Shown here: positions 44,446 to 56,218 of the stretch, piece by piece
Position numbering within the stretch: the first letter of the stretch is position 1
How the letters are laid out: every line of letters begins with the position of its first letter
Assembly (NCBI GenBank): GCA_940337035.1
Contig: CALNHX010003289.1
Location: forward strand, 1-64,000
DNA from: Agriotes lineatus
Taxonomy: Eukaryota; Arthropoda; Insecta; Coleoptera; Elateridae
Length of the DNA: 64,000 nt
Reading direction: 5' to 3'
Position numbers and translations under genes: made by a program
The notes under the pieces: model-generated
What the model was told of the DNA's origin: nothing
Databases searched by the model: none
Seen by the model: only the letters and a program-made list of their open reading frames with translations

Positions 44446-45548
44446 TACTTATCTAAATAAGAAGCATAATCAAATCAGAATTCAATGCGCAGTGCGTTTC
44501 ACTTTTCGCCTTACCACCCTTGAATATTTTCTCTTCTGATATATTTAAAATTTTGGCCTTTAGGATTACTTTGACATTTTTGAAATAATTTTGCTGCTAA
44601 CAAAGGTTACTGAGAATTACAAAAACAGTCGAAATCCATATTTTATTAGAAATGTTTGTATTGTTAATATGTAATGTACAATATTATTATGTAGATAATT
44701 AACAATTGATTATTGTCTTAATAAGTGGTACCCTGGAAAACAAAAGATTTATGAACGCCAGTTACGTTTACGAACTGTCAATTAAGTTTATGAACTGTTA
44801 ATTTAGCATTCGGCAAATTTAAATAATACCTAGAATATGCCTAACCACTACTGATAAAGTAGAAATGGTGTGTTTACTCGGTCGACAATAAATACGCTTA
44901 TTTGGATTAAAATTTACATTTTTATTATTTTCCTAATTTTGAACAACTTTTGTAACTAACTTTTTTTGATAAAACTAAGCCTACTATAATTTTAAAAATT
45001 TTGCAGTAATTTTTTTGTCGCAGTAGGCCACTGTTTTGCAGTAACATTATTTAAAAACTATGAAAATAATTGCTTTAACGGTTAGGTAAATCGACCAAAA
45101 TTTTAAATAGATCAGATAATAAATGAGAAAGATGCAGGAGTGTGAAGGTGAGACGTTAAACACGCTGCAAATCAAACAAATTCACAAACAAAACCACAAT
45201 ATCTCCAGTTATTTTGTGGGTAGTACGAAATTTAACGCAGCCGCCTATTTATATAATATATAACGTTTTAATACTTACAGAATTTTAGTAAAATTTCCTT
45301 ACTGGCCAAAATACGCCATACGCTAATCAAACAAGATCGCATTTCTTTTGAAAGAATTTAAATCTATGTACGAGTTAAAACATAATACTGACATTTTATT
45401 ACAATATAAACAATTTACTGACGAAATATGAAGTCTTTCAGCAGCTACTGATAACAATTACTTCATAAAGATACTGCAGTTGCTACCAAATTATTAATAG
45501 GAACGATTGCAAGTTGGCGGTCGCTCGCGTAAGATGTGTTGCAGCAAC
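44446..45548. other. No recognisable gene
   Basis: AT-rich, short frames only. Confidence 0.35.
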
Positions 45549-45850
45549 TACCACATCGGCGATAGTCCACATCGGCGATAGTTCCTGTCGGATGTAAATC
45601 CACATCGGTGGTAATCCATGTCGGTTTGTACACCAAGTCGGTGGTATTTCAGTTTGGTGATATAGCATATTTTTGTTACAAATTTTAAAAGTCGGTAGTA
45701 AACCAAGTCGGTGGTAGTTCTTGTCGGATCCAAATCCACATCGGTTGTAATCCAAGTCGGTGGTAAAGCAAATCGGTAGTAGTTCATGTCGGTGGTCAAT
45801 TAATGTCGGTTCCAAATCCACATCGGTGGCAATACACATCGGTGGTAGAG
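45549..45850. repeat. Minisatellite with CATCGGTGGTAATCCA-type units
   Basis: About 16 degenerate units of 16-19 bp containing (A/G)TCGGTGGTA or TCGGATG. Frames on the minus strand (periodic Thr/Asp/Tyr repeats) are products of the repeat. Confidence 0.8.
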
Positions 45851-46494
45851 CGCACTCTCCGGCAGTAGCCTTATGTGTGACGATAATTTGGAAAAGAAGT
45901 TCTCAGGAGCCGCACCCCTCAAGATATATTATTGCATGACCTATCCCTTCTAGCTATAGAGAATGGGCCAGCAAAATATAGACATAGTTAAAGCAATAAA
46001 AGCATTTACAGCAATACAAGCTCAGAAAAAATTTAAAAAAAAACACTTTTAGATTGTAAATGCGGGCGACGTTGAAATTATTGAAAGACACTCGTATCAC
46101 TGTTTGCAGATATATTGATGTGTCTGTTGAATTGGTGTAGTTGCCGTCATATTATTTCAATATACCCTTACAATTGGTATCTTGTAAACCTTGTGACAAC
46201 TTGTTAAAAGCAGGTAGGCGTGTCATTAGTGAGGTAAAAATGTTAAGCCGAAAACGAAATATGGTGAAGGCAAGTATATACTTGCGTATACATTTTTTGT
46301 TATTGTAGTGTAATTATAATTTAATAATTATTTAAAAATAATAAAATAAGTAACATACTAGAGTATATGAATAAAATTTATTTTCATCTAGTAGGGCTAT
46401 ACAATATTTCCTAATTTATGAATGCAACTACATTTACACTTAATTGTGGAACTTGACAATTTGATTTTTAAGTGATTTATAGTTGAATTCATAA
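45851..46494. other. No recognisable gene
   Basis: AT-rich. A small palindrome GCAAGTATATACTTGC lies near 46,270. Nothing else recognised. Confidence 0.35.
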
Positions 46495-46784
46495 ATAGGG
46501 GATTTGCACAAAAAATCATACCTCAATTTTTATTCGTTAAATTAGTAGTATATATGGTAAAGAAGCATAAAACTGAAAAAAATAAGTAATTTAAAGCATT
46601 TGCTATTGCTGGTAAACAATTATAAAATGTTATAATTTTGAATTTATCACGTGACAAGAAGCTTGCCAGTGATTGGTTGTGACGTAGGATGACGTCAAAT
46701 AGTGCGTCCGGCGCAGATTAGCGACCACGTGCTTACTTGTGTTTTGCGATTTATAATTGTATAATTTTATGAAAATCCCCTATT
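46495..46784. mobile_element. Putative MITE with ATAGGGGATTT termini
   Basis: ATAGGGGATTTGCACAAAA on the left is mirrored by TTTATGAAAATCCCCTAT on the right. The 290-bp interior is non-coding but holds TGACGTCAA (CRE-like) and CCACGTGCTT (E-box) sites. No certain target duplication. Confidence 0.4.
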
Positions 46785-47220
46785 AGGGAATATTCCATAG
46801 CCATACAAGATGAAAATAATGTTTGGTCATATTATATTTATTACCGACAAGTTGGTGTGCCTTGCCTAAGTATTTGGTTATTAAAATATAGCTTTATTTC
46901 TCATAAATTTTTGTTCAAATTATACTATTGTGATACGAGTTGTAATTCTTGCTGTTACGCCGCTGGTCTGACTGAACATGGTCATGCATTTCTGACTAGT
47001 TCTTTTGCAGAAACTTGAAGAAAATTGTCCTAGCATTTTGTAGAAATGTTTCTTAAAGCTTCTATTAGAAATGATATTTCAATTTTACTTGAATGTAACT
47101 GATATTTGTTCTCCAAAGCTTTTCCGCTTTTTCATAAAATTCCGACACGTTTTTGTAATTTTTTCGGAATTTGGCAGACGTATTACCGTTGTTTGAGTTA
47201 TACAATAGTTATTTACTATA
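46785..47220. other. No recognisable gene
   Basis: AT-rich; nothing recognised. Confidence 0.35.
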
Positions 47221-47588
47221 CAAGTGGGATAACAGCATCATTAATATACGTGTGTGTAAGTTACAAAGGAGTGCATAGCACGAGTTATGTAAGCACACAA
47301 GTATATTAATGATGCATTATCACACATGTATTGTACAAAATTTTATCTACGACTGCCTAAAATTGAGAAAAGTGCATTAAGAGAAATTTCAGATCCGTCA
47401 TTTTCAAAAATATTTTAGTAGGCAAATGTCATTATGTCATTCATTTGACACTATTTCAGTTACGTAATGAAGTCATTACACAACTCAGTTGCGTAATGAA
47501 ACCATTACATAACTGTGTGGTGTAATGAGCTTCATTACCTAACTGAAATAGTGTCATATAGTGACGTAATGCGTTACTTATCCCACTG
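47221..47588. mobile_element. Compound foldback element with AGTGGGATAA termini
   Basis: AAGTGGGATAACAGCA near 47,222 is mirrored by TGCGTTACTTATCCCACT near 47,570. Two palindromes lie inside: one around 47,232-47,325 (CATCATTAATATACGTGTGT and its inverted copy) and one at 47,450-47,560 (GACACTATTTCAGTTACGTA mirrored by CTAACTGAAATAGTGTCA). No coding capacity. It looks like a foldback element, possibly with a second one nested inside. Confidence 0.6.
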
Positions 47589-48324
47589 GAGTAGACAAAG
47601 TATAATTAAAGCTTACAGAACTTTAGCTTAATTTTGAAATTTGTATTTTCATGACTTGGTCGGTTGGAATTCATGAAAAATGTTGTTGGAGTTTATGTTT
47701 AAAAAGTTTTGATATAGATTTGAGGAAAATTTGCAAGAAGTTCAGGATTTTTTTGTGAAAATGGAATCTCTTGATATTGTTTATAATATTCCCAAACACA
47801 ACTAAATTATATTTATCTTTTTGAGTAATTTATGTATTTCATTTTAAATTTCGGAAGCGAAATTGGGTAGGTATGTTCTTATACTTTGGTTGTTTACAAA
47901 ACAGATAATTTTCCAAAAGTATTTACTCATTTAGCAAATATAGAAATTTTTAAACAAACGTCTAGTATAGATTTTTTTCAAACTCATTAAAAAAGTATCG
48001 TTTGGATACGTGTACACGTAATTTTTTTTATAGTAGTATATTGTAACTCAAAATATGGTCAAAATGACTTCAGTTTGCAACTGACAAATTTATAATTAAC
48101 AATTTCAATAAAATAGTGAAGAAAAGTGCCATCTTCTTTATGATTTTCTAAACAAAAAAGGCATTCAGAATCACTGTGTAAAAAATAACTATTGAAAAAG
48201 CATTTTATAATGACATTGACTTAAGGTATACTTCTGAACTTTATGAATGCCCGAAGAAAAACTAAGAACATTCAGGCAGAAATACACGTTTTAAAACCGA
48301 AATGCCGAATTTATACGAAGCTAC
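47589..48324. other. No recognisable gene
   Basis: AT-rich; short frames only. Confidence 0.35.
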
Positions 48325-48632
48325 TTGGGAGTTATGGGCGCATTGGGCGAAGTGGGCCTGCTAAATATTTGGGGGTTGTGGACGCGCTTTGGGCGTTATG
48401 GGCTTTGGGGGTTATGGACCAACTCGTTGGGAGAAGTGGGCCTGCTAAGAGTTTGGGCGTTGTGGACTTTGGGTGTTATGGACCAACTGATTGGGCGATG
48501 TGGCCCTAGAAAATCTTTGGACGTTGTGATCGCTTTGGGCGAAGTGGGCCTGCTAAATATTTGGGGGTTGTGGGCGCACTTTAGGCGTTGTGGGCATTGG
48601 GGGTTATGGACCTTTGGCGAAGTGTCCTAGAC
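48325..48632. repeat. G-rich minisatellite (GGGCGAAGTGGGCCTGCTAA-type units)
   Basis: Degenerate tandem units of 15-20 bp, rich in TTGGG, GTTATGG and GAAGTGGGCCTGC, forming higher-order repeats of about 100 bp. The two Trp/Gly-rich frames over it are repeat products, not genes. Confidence 0.8.
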
Positions 48633-49559
48633 CCTATGTTTGTGTTAATAAGTGGGCTAAATTGCAGAAAAAAAAATGGAAAGTGAGACAGGCCGTACAA
48701 GTAATGGCAATAATAGCTACATTTTTCCCGCTGGTAATGCGACTTATGTAGAAGAATTTGATGCGACAAAAAAGGATGGCCTAAATCTTTTATTTGAAAA
48801 TACATGGAATATTTTAGTTATTATTTTAAACTGTAAATAAGTATATAAAATAAACCGCTTTATTTGATGTGTACTTGATTGTATATTTGAGTTGATCAGA
48901 CTGAACCCTGGCATCTGACTACCCGGTTGTAAAATTCTCTTTAAAAATTTCATTAACAGTGGCAATTATTCGTTGCTCGAAAATAAGCAAATAATTAGTA
49001 AGTATAGACCGTTACAGTACTGTTCGAAGAAATCTACTTCGTTAATCAACAGCTCTTCTTTTTGTTTCATTGTAATAATCACATTTTCAATCTTCTTAGC
49101 ATTTTCCTCTAGTGCGGTAATACGACCCTCGATCTTCTCAAGTAGGTACACCATTTGAGATACTGGTTGTTAGCTTATCCACGAAGTTTTTGTAGTTCCA
49201 CAGTTTTTCGACGGCCATGGTCACCACTGCAGTAACAATTTGGTTAATGTCGTTAATCTAGTTCCTCGTGAACGGCATATTTGACTGTAATGCGGAGTAG
49301 GTGCTGACTATTACTAAATAAATAGTAAACCCCTGAGTGTGATGCGGTTGAGGACAGCAAGCTGCGTACGTCTACTCGTCACAACGGTGCATACGCGAAT
49401 AAGTATTTCGGTTTTTTATCTAAAACAATTTTATGGTACAAGCATAAAGCGTGAAGTAACCTACGATTAGACATATTTAACCACCGAATGTCGATCAGTT
49501 TGTGTGAGATATGATCGTATTTACGAAATCCAAGTATCAGCCTCAAACATGTATTTTAA
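48633..49559. other. No recognisable gene
   Basis: Frames of 61-74 codons on both strands. The minus-strand one at 48,966-49,154 has a heptad-like, Lys/Glu-rich stretch and could be a coiled-coil ORF1 relic of a LINE, but this is not firm. Confidence 0.3.
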
Positions 49560-49930
49560 AGTCTTTAAATCTTTTCGGAGACTAGATAAGATAAACAAGA
49601 CCCGTATACGAAATCACAATAATTAAGTTTTGATAGCACTAAAGATTCGCATAAGATTTTTCGAAGGTCCCAATTTAATACGTGGTGATTTTGGTACAGC
49701 AGTCGTAACATGTTGTAACCACCACTGATACATTTATTAATGTGAGCAGTAAACTTTAGCTCTTCGTCTATCATCAAACACAAATTTTTGACTGCTTTGA
49801 CTAATTCCAGTTCAGCACCGTCAATATGTATTGTGTGTTCCAAAGAAAAACTCATTCTCAGCATGCCATGATCAAATTGAAGTTTGACGTTCAGTGATTT
49901 TGAAAGGTATAGATACAAATACAGCATTAA
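49560..49930 (-). pseudogene. LINE RT thumb fragment (minus strand)
   Basis: The frame from 49,927 to 49,565 carries the segment after the RT palm: HTIHIDGAELELVKAVKNLC, then LMIDEELKFTAHIN and LRKILCESLVLSKLNYCDFV. This order (LG-x-x-ID, then LV-x-SKL-x-Y-C) is standard for Jockey/CR1-like ORF2. It could be the downstream end of the LINE at 51,000-53,885 separated by about 1 kb, or an independent 5'-truncated copy. Confidence 0.65.
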
Positions 49931-50999
49931 CGTATTACATACGGTTATGTGCCAAGATGTGTAACATCCATTTTTTGTACTATCTTCTTCTATAATACAG
50001 CGTATGAATACGCTCTATCCTTTTCCCAATTGCGAGCACAGCACCCTAGATAAATAACACACCACGCTTCTTTTCGTTTTTCAAAAACGTATGCTTTTGA
50101 TTGCTACAATTTTTTACGAATGACACCTAAAGGTCAAACTAAATCATTTTTGTGGAACATAAAACGGTACGCATTTTAAGTGTTTTACATGAAGTTGCTA
50201 TATTGTAAGGAAGTACATTCGTCTAGTTCCTAGAAAAAAAAACATTTAAATTGCGAAGAACTCTCGAAAATTATAGTCATGTTGCTGAAGTGTGTCGTGT
50301 GTGAGCATCGCATACGTTGATTAAAAAACTACGCTTCCCAATTTTTATTAATCAATGCAGACGAGGCGCGTAACAAAACAACCTTTAAATAAAAATTTCT
50401 ATAAAAACCAACACAGAAAAACGAGAGACCCTATAGAAACTTTCTAGAATGCCTAAGGTGTGCCGAATACTTTGATATTAATTGAAAATATAGTAAGGTT
50501 TTTGAACGTCAGTAGGACATATCACGTCTTGGCAATGTAAATTTTGGCGCTTTAGCTTCAAGGTTGGCAGCGCAATTACGACAAAGATAAATACATATGC
50601 ATTATTTTGCTTGAGAAAGAGATGACACTAAAAATGTATGTCTTGGTTATGTTGGCACATTAGGTGAACCCTGTGTTTGTATCTATATCCTTCAAAATCA
50701 CTGTGTAACTTGAGATATACCCATTGATGCAAATGAACTACCAAGTCAGAGAGAACTAAATAACTAAATTACATCTTGACCTTGAAATATTTTCCTAAAA
50801 ATATACAAAACATTTAACAAAAACAATTTTTATTGACCGTTATGATTATTACACTCGTTGTTGTTGTGTACATGCCATCTTATTTTCGTTTTTGCTTGAA
50901 ACGAGTAAACGTTTACCTGTCGCAGTGACAGATGTGTTCATAAACAAATTGAAATCTGATATTCACCTACAGACTTAAGTTAAGACATGACTAGATTGT
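49931..50999. other. About 1.07 kb between LINE fragments, unidentified
   Basis: No coding motif or clear transposon ends. Either an insertion splitting one LINE or old sequence between two LINE copies. Confidence 0.35.
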
Positions 51000-52705
51000 C
51001 TATCTTTCTTTCCAAGGCCTACCCTAAATGAGTTGTTTTTTAACACACGATATTTTAATTTGAGACTGAATAACAATTCGATCACTTCTTCTAAAAAACA
51101 CCATTAGCTTTGATTTATTTGGGTTTAATAGTAGCGAATGCGATTTAGCAATATTAAGAAGTCTTGGTTTAAAGCATTTATAAAGCTGGGTGTCATCAGC
51201 ATAGAAATGAATAGTGGTATATTTATTTTAAACAAGTACATAAAGTAAACAGGATTGGTCCTAAAATTGATCCTTGAAGGATACCTGAAGTAATGTTTAA
51301 AAATTCTGACTGCTTGCTTCTATAAATAACTGCTTGAGATCGAGCAGTTAAATAACGACAAAGAAGTGCTATAGGATTTGGTGTAAAACCGAAGTGCGGA
51401 AGGATATGTAACAAAGTAGAGTGATTTATAGTATCGAAAGCCTTCGAAAAATCCAGCAACACTAGGATTGTTGCCATTCCATGATCCAATGCTCTGAAAA
51501 TGTCATCAGTAATAGCAAGTAATGCTGTGCAGCAACTGTAACGTGGTATATATATATTCTCTGCTTCAATAAATTCACGTAGTTGTACCACTGCGGAAAT
51601 GTATAAAGCGGGACACTAAAATTTGCTTTAGTTAAATTGTCTGAATGAACTCATTGTTGATGTTATCCCAAGCTGCTTATATTGCATTAACGAGTTCATT
51701 TTGGTTCACTGGCGTATGATAGATAGGATTTCATAAACAATTAGAAAGGCAAAATTAGAATATTCAAATAGTGAAAACTGGCCCTATAGGACCTGTCCCG
51801 GTTTATGTTTCCGCGACTGTACATTCATGCTTTTTTCCACGATTTTTGAAAAAATGGGCAATATGCTGATAGGTCTTAAATCTTTTAATTGTTTTGGTGA
51901 ATCAACCTTAGCTAAAGCTACGTATTTGGGAAAACCGCGTTACGTATTATGAAATTTATAATATGAGTTAAAAATGGGAGTATAAAAGGAACACAAAGAT
52001 TAATCATGGCAATAATTATACCATCGTATCCTACAGCTTTAGTTTTGATAGAACTAATAATTTCAATACATCAATCTCATCCACTATTTCAAATCGATGC
52101 AAAAGTATTCCTAGTTTTTAGTTCTTATTTATTTTCAACTTTTTTGTGAGTTTGTAAAGTTTTGATTTGGTATTTTTTGTTAAATGTAGCAAACTATGTT
52201 GTATAGTAAGACGATAAATAAATCTTTTTCTCTCTGATAATCAAGATGTAAGTTTTGGTAAATTGTAGCTACATTTTGAAGATTTAAATCAGTTTTCGGA
52301 ATTTTTTGGATTAAATAAAAATTAATTTGATTAACATCCGATAAGTGATCTGAAAGTTCCACAAAGTTCTCATTTTACCTAAATTTAATAGCTTCAGATT
52401 TTTTCCATATTTTAACTCAGTTCTTATTTTTAAATTGAGCATCAACATATTTTTTCTCTTCTTGCCTACAGGAATTGTTTGTTATATTACGCAGTTCTTT
52501 GTAATATTGCCAAGCTGGTTCTAATTTGCAAGCTTTGAAACGCAGCAAAGCCTTGTCGCGTTCTTTCGTAAGGAATCTCAAATTAGGTGTAATCTATGGA
52601 GCAGCAGGTTTACTTATTCGTTTAGTTACCAATGGAGAATGAATTTCAAACAACTGTAAAATATTAAACGTTAATAATTGAACTTTGGAATGTATATCTA
52701 CCTGG
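51000..52705 (-). pseudogene. LINE ORF2: linker, RT fingers and palm (minus strand)
   Basis: Read leftwards from 52,705. There is an endonuclease-RT linker with degenerate frames (FLTKERDKALLRFKACKLEP near 52,560). Then comes an RT N-terminal block (KQLKDLRPISILPIFSKIVE near 51,870). Near 51,445 is LVLLDFSKAFDTINHSTLL (first catalytic Asp), then GILQGSILGPILF near 51,270 and FYADDTQLY near 51,200 (YADD box). After that, LLLNPNKSKLMVFFRR near 51,110 leads to loss of homology at about 51,000. Many stops interrupt it. A MITE sits inside the RT at 51,588-51,819. The endonuclease lies beyond the LTR insertion at 52,706-53,448. Confidence 0.8.
51588..51819. mobile_element. Mariner-like MITE, copy 2
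   Basis: The right end CGGTTTATGTTTCCGCGACTG and the left end CTGCGGAAATGTATAAAGCG are imperfect inverted repeats flanked by TA. The ends match the MITE at 44,209-44,445. It splits the LINE RT domain between the SILPIFSKIVE block and the QLREFIEAEN block. Confidence 0.6.
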
Positions 52706-53448
52706 TGTCGCGATACGCCTAAAGTCGGGGTAACTGGTAATCCTTTTAGTTAAAATACACTTGGACACGAAGACTAAAGTTACTGTTGCGAGATTAATAA
52801 GAACATTTGAGTACAAATACTTTAACTTATTTTTCTGCCGTTTACAGAACCTTTGAGTTTAATACCGTTGCTTCTTAACTTTACTTATTAACATCTTATT
52901 AACTAACTAAATTCTAAGTCCAGTTTGACAAAGAAAACTCGGTAGGCGTTTACAAATTTCCAAATATGCCTATCAGAGCAGGTCTAAATTTTGGACTTTT
53001 GGCACGTACATACGGACTTGACAGTTCATAATAGTCCTATAAATTTGACGAATTAGAAGCTTTCACACAATACAATTTGTCAAGCTCGACCTCTCGCAAA
53101 TTATCGCTAATAAAGTTTTACAATTCTGCTAAAAGAATTTTCTCCCGCCGGCACGAAATTTTTATGATCGACTTGCAACAGTTGCACTTCTGACCACGTA
53201 GTAGCCATATACCTTCGGCCAATATTTCGGCTTACGAAGTAAACCCTGCATAAATTTACTCTAATCTATTCGTGAGATTGAAATATCTCCAGCTTCCCAT
53301 AGAAAGGCACGTTTCTAAACCTCGGCTAAACATTCGCTTGTTGTAATTTTAATATGACATTTTACCTACGAATTCTACCTTAAAATATTTATGATACAAA
53401 TAGCTAACTAAAGTACAGTCATTTCACTAAAAAACGCAAATCGTAACA
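52706..53448. mobile_element. Solo LTR (743 bp) inserted in a LINE
   Basis: Begins TGTCGCGATACGCC, ends AAATCGTAACA, and is flanked by the 4-bp duplication CTGG (52,702-52,705 and 53,449-53,452). LINE coding homology resumes directly on both sides. No internal retroviral genes, so an LTR-LTR recombination product is likely. Copy 1 of the family is at the window start. Confidence 0.8.
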
Positions 53449-53885
53449 CTGGTCATATACATTGGCCCACGGGATGGAACGCAAGTCAGCAGAGGATTTT
53501 TCATAATTTATATTGCAGAGAGACCTATACGTTTTATAAAATTGGCCAGTGTAAGGAATGTCCAGGTAATTGTGCAGTAAATTAGATCATGGTCTGACAG
53601 TGTCCTGTCAATGCTAATTACACCACTATCTTGAACAACTAACGAATCTTTAATAAATAGTAAGTCGATTAGGCTCAGATAATAAATAGGATGCGTAATA
53701 ATTTGTTTTAAATCAAAATTTTCACTAAAAGAAACCAATCCACTACTAGCTCTATCAATGGTTAAATAGTCAATATTAAAGTCACCCAGCAGTACCAAAA
53801 CTATCAAAAGATAAATTAATTTCACCAACTATTTTATAACGTTCTGTTAATAATTCATTGTACAAAATTTTATGTTGATTATACA
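53449..53885 (-). pseudogene. LINE APE-type endonuclease C-terminal part (minus strand)
   Basis: The frame from 53,828 carries VLLGDFNIDY (GDFN box), a Thr-His-Pro block (QIITHPIYY), SLIDLLFIKD and RTLSDHDLIYC (SDH catalytic box). These are the late motifs of an APE endonuclease in correct order. Downstream, YEKSSADLRSIPW-like coding reaches the LTR insertion. It belongs with 51,000-52,705. The 5' part is lost or frameshifted near 53,860. Confidence 0.75.
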
Positions 53886-53926
53886 GGGTGATTTTTAAGT
53901 TGATTCGTTCCGTTTACCAGAATATA

Positions 53927-54795
53927 AAGCTAACAAAAATACATTTTTTCATTTACCACTTTTGAGAAATATTAAAACTACGGAGGTACAGGGTGGTAAA
54001 GTTTAAATTAAGAGCTAAAATTACTTAACGAATTAAACTAAACTCAATCTAACTTAAATGATATGTTCAAAATGATCACCATTCGCTGCTACACATACGT
54101 TCCGCGTATAAGAGCGATGTGGCAGCGGAATTTTGACGACACTCCCAGTAAATAATAAACATATAATAATAATTAGCTGTATAATGTTAAAATATGTTGA
54201 AAATGTACAACTGCTTATTTTGTATTTATGAACGTAAGCGATATCGGCTTGCCGCCTGCTTATTATTCTTAATAATCCTTTATCTAATAGACTTGTCTGT
54301 CCGGGAAGCTGTTTCAGCAGCCAAACCGTAAGAGATAGAGAAGAAAGTTATTAAAGTTATATGTTTGGAATGGTCATGTCAGGTCAGGAACCGAATTTCA
54401 GTCACGTGACACTTCCGGTTTTCGAGAAATCACGTGATTTCCGTCCGTCCGGGACGCTGGTCCGTCCGGGACGCTGTTCTATTTAAACGGTCTTTTTTGT
54501 TTTATTAAATGAGACATTTGTCTCACTGGTTGCTAGTAATAATAATAATATTCACTAATTCATTATTTTCATAAACATGAGCCATTATTGTAGCAATAAC
54601 ATTAATAGAATTACAATGTAAAACTAGTTGACAGGGCCATTGCTTGACAACAGAGATAAACAAAAATAAAATTGTCCAGCCGTCTTTGTGCTAAAGTTTA
54701 ATTTTCAATTTGAAACTTTAACGCCCTGTAGCTCCGTTAGTTTTGATATTTCTGAAAGGTGGTAAATAAAAAATTCGTAAAATTTACAGCTTGCT
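53927..54795. mobile_element. Non-autonomous element with about 100-bp inverted repeats
   Basis: Left arm (53,927-54,025) includes TTTACCACTTTTGAGAAAT and CGGAGGTACAGGGTGGTAAA. Right arm (54,695-54,795) holds their inverted copies, GCCCTGTAGCTCCGTTAG and TTCTGAAAGGTGGTAAAT, with about 80% identity by eye. ATACAGGGTGATTTTTAAG at 53,881 just outside may be the true left terminus. The interior is non-coding and includes a 17-bp tandem duplication. Confidence 0.6.
54443..54476. repeat. Tandem duplication of a 17-mer
   Basis: GTCCGTCCGGGACGCTG occurs twice back to back. A related CTGTCCGGGAAGCTG lies near 54,297, and the palindrome AAATCACGTGATTT lies just upstream at 54,427-54,440. Confidence 0.85.
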
Positions 54796-55448
54796 CTTAC
54801 GCCCAATAGCAATACATATAATTAGTTACAAACATAGATATGTTCCTACTAAAATTTACAATAAATAAATAAATTTCATGATAGTAAATGTAAATTATTC
54901 AGTTCATAAATTATTACATAGAACTATATCTGGCAAATTAAAGAAGTAAACAAAAAGTTACTAAACTACTAAAACAGACATGTAAAACGGATTTATTTCT
55001 ACCTAACTTAAAAGAAGGAAAAATAGAACAAAGTTTCTAATTAACATTTAGGGTATTTAAGGATTTAAAAATAATGATAAATAATTTGAAATTCGTAAAT
55101 GCAATATAAATTGTTAAACTAATTCGTATTAAATAATACCTTGTAAAAATTAAATAGTATTAGAATAGAAGCAAAACATATTTATCTGAGTAACAACCAA
55201 AATAATGTTACTTATCAGACACAGAAATTGACAAATAAACAAATAACGTATCTAACCGTGTGTTTATCAAATTGAACAAAAATACCTGGCCACAGCTTAA
55301 TGTGGCGAAGCTGAAGTTTATTTAGCCGAAAGTTAGTGAGGCAAATAATTCAGCTAAGCCACATAAGTCACTTTTACTCCGAATAACATATACTATTTTA
55401 TCCGAAAACGTATTCAGGTAAATTTCATTAATATGAATTTAAAAAAAA
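54796..55448. other. No recognisable gene
   Basis: Very AT-rich; nothing recognised. Confidence 0.35.
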
Positions 55449-55521
55449 GGATGCATCGGCCGGAAATCGACCCAGGCCACCCGCGTGACAGGCGAGCACT
55501 GTACTCCTGCGCCAACCTCTG
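55449..55521 (-). ncRNA. tRNA-Asp-like relic or SINE head with Pol III boxes
   Basis: On the minus strand the sequence has an A-box-like TGGCGCAGGAG, an Asp anticodon arm (CGCCTGTCACGCGGG, anticodon GTC) and a B-box-like GGTCGATTTCC. It is followed directly by eight T, a Pol III terminator. The 5' end does not pair with the 3' end, so no acceptor stem forms and it is not a functional tRNA. Either a decayed tRNA gene or the head of a tRNA-derived SINE. Confidence 0.65.
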
Positions 55522-55945
55522 TTGTTCAAATAAGGCACTACTGTAATGATATATGAACATACTGAATCACCCGAGCTAATAGCACACGGCTACAGCAGCT
55601 GTCACACCATAACCCACGGCGACAGGTGCTCCGATCCGCTGCTTAAAGGTTTATTTAAATTAAAACTTTTTCGTACTCTTTTTGAAAATAAAAACCGGCC
55701 TACGATCTAAGTCTAAAAATTAGCAAAATTTTAAGCCATCATACAATTTAATCGGTCCAGTATCTTCGGAGGAGATACCGAACAAACATAGAAAGAAAGA
55801 AAGAGAGCAACGATTTTGTGTGCTTAGGCAGATAAAGTAGGCAAATTTGCTATTTTATCTGCTTAGGCAGATAAAGTGACACTTTCACCTTGTCAATAAA
55901 GACACATAAGTTGTCACTTTTGTGACGTTTGTGGATAAACATATT
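55522..55945. other. Left flank of the BEL element
   Basis: No gene. GCTTAGGCAGATAAAGT occurs twice (near 55,826 and 55,861), with an inverted ACTTTATCTG-type match between. Possibly a small repeat relic. Confidence 0.4.
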
Positions 55946-56147
55946 TGTTAAATTATAATTATTAGTAGAGTTGCCGCGAAAAGTTAGTTACTAAGCAATG
56001 TTTTGACAGAATAATAACGACAGTTTTTAATGTATGACACATGTTTAAGAAGGGATAATAAATCCGTTTAATTAAAGTGTTTGTTCATATTTATTAACCA
56101 AACCAGGATCATTTATTAGAACAATCATTTTGTGTTGTGTTTCAACA
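55946..56147 (+). repeat. BEL 5' LTR (202 bp)
   Basis: TG...CA termini; matches 61,859-62,060 with very few differences (for example TATTTATT versus TATTCATT). A polyadenylation-like GGGATAATAAATCCG lies in the middle. Confidence 0.92.
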
Positions 56148-56150
56148 TAA

Positions 56151-56166
56151 TTGGCGACCATGACAG
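56151..56166 (+). promoter_or_regulatory. Primer-binding site
   Basis: TGGCGACCATGACAGG, beginning 3 bp after the 5' LTR, fits a tRNA primer site. From memory, TGGCGACC-type sites pair with the 3' end of an insect tRNA-Arg. Confidence 0.6.
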
Positions 56167-56218
56167 GACCGCAGGTCGTGGTTAACATAAAGAGGCTAGG
56201 AAAAGTGAACAAAAAGTC

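Noticed and set aside
48243..48630. Trp/Gly-rich ORFs of 88 and 101 codons
   Set aside because: They are translations of a G-rich minisatellite in two frames.
55449..55521. Functional tRNA-Asp gene
   Set aside because: The acceptor stem does not pair and the T stem has mismatches.
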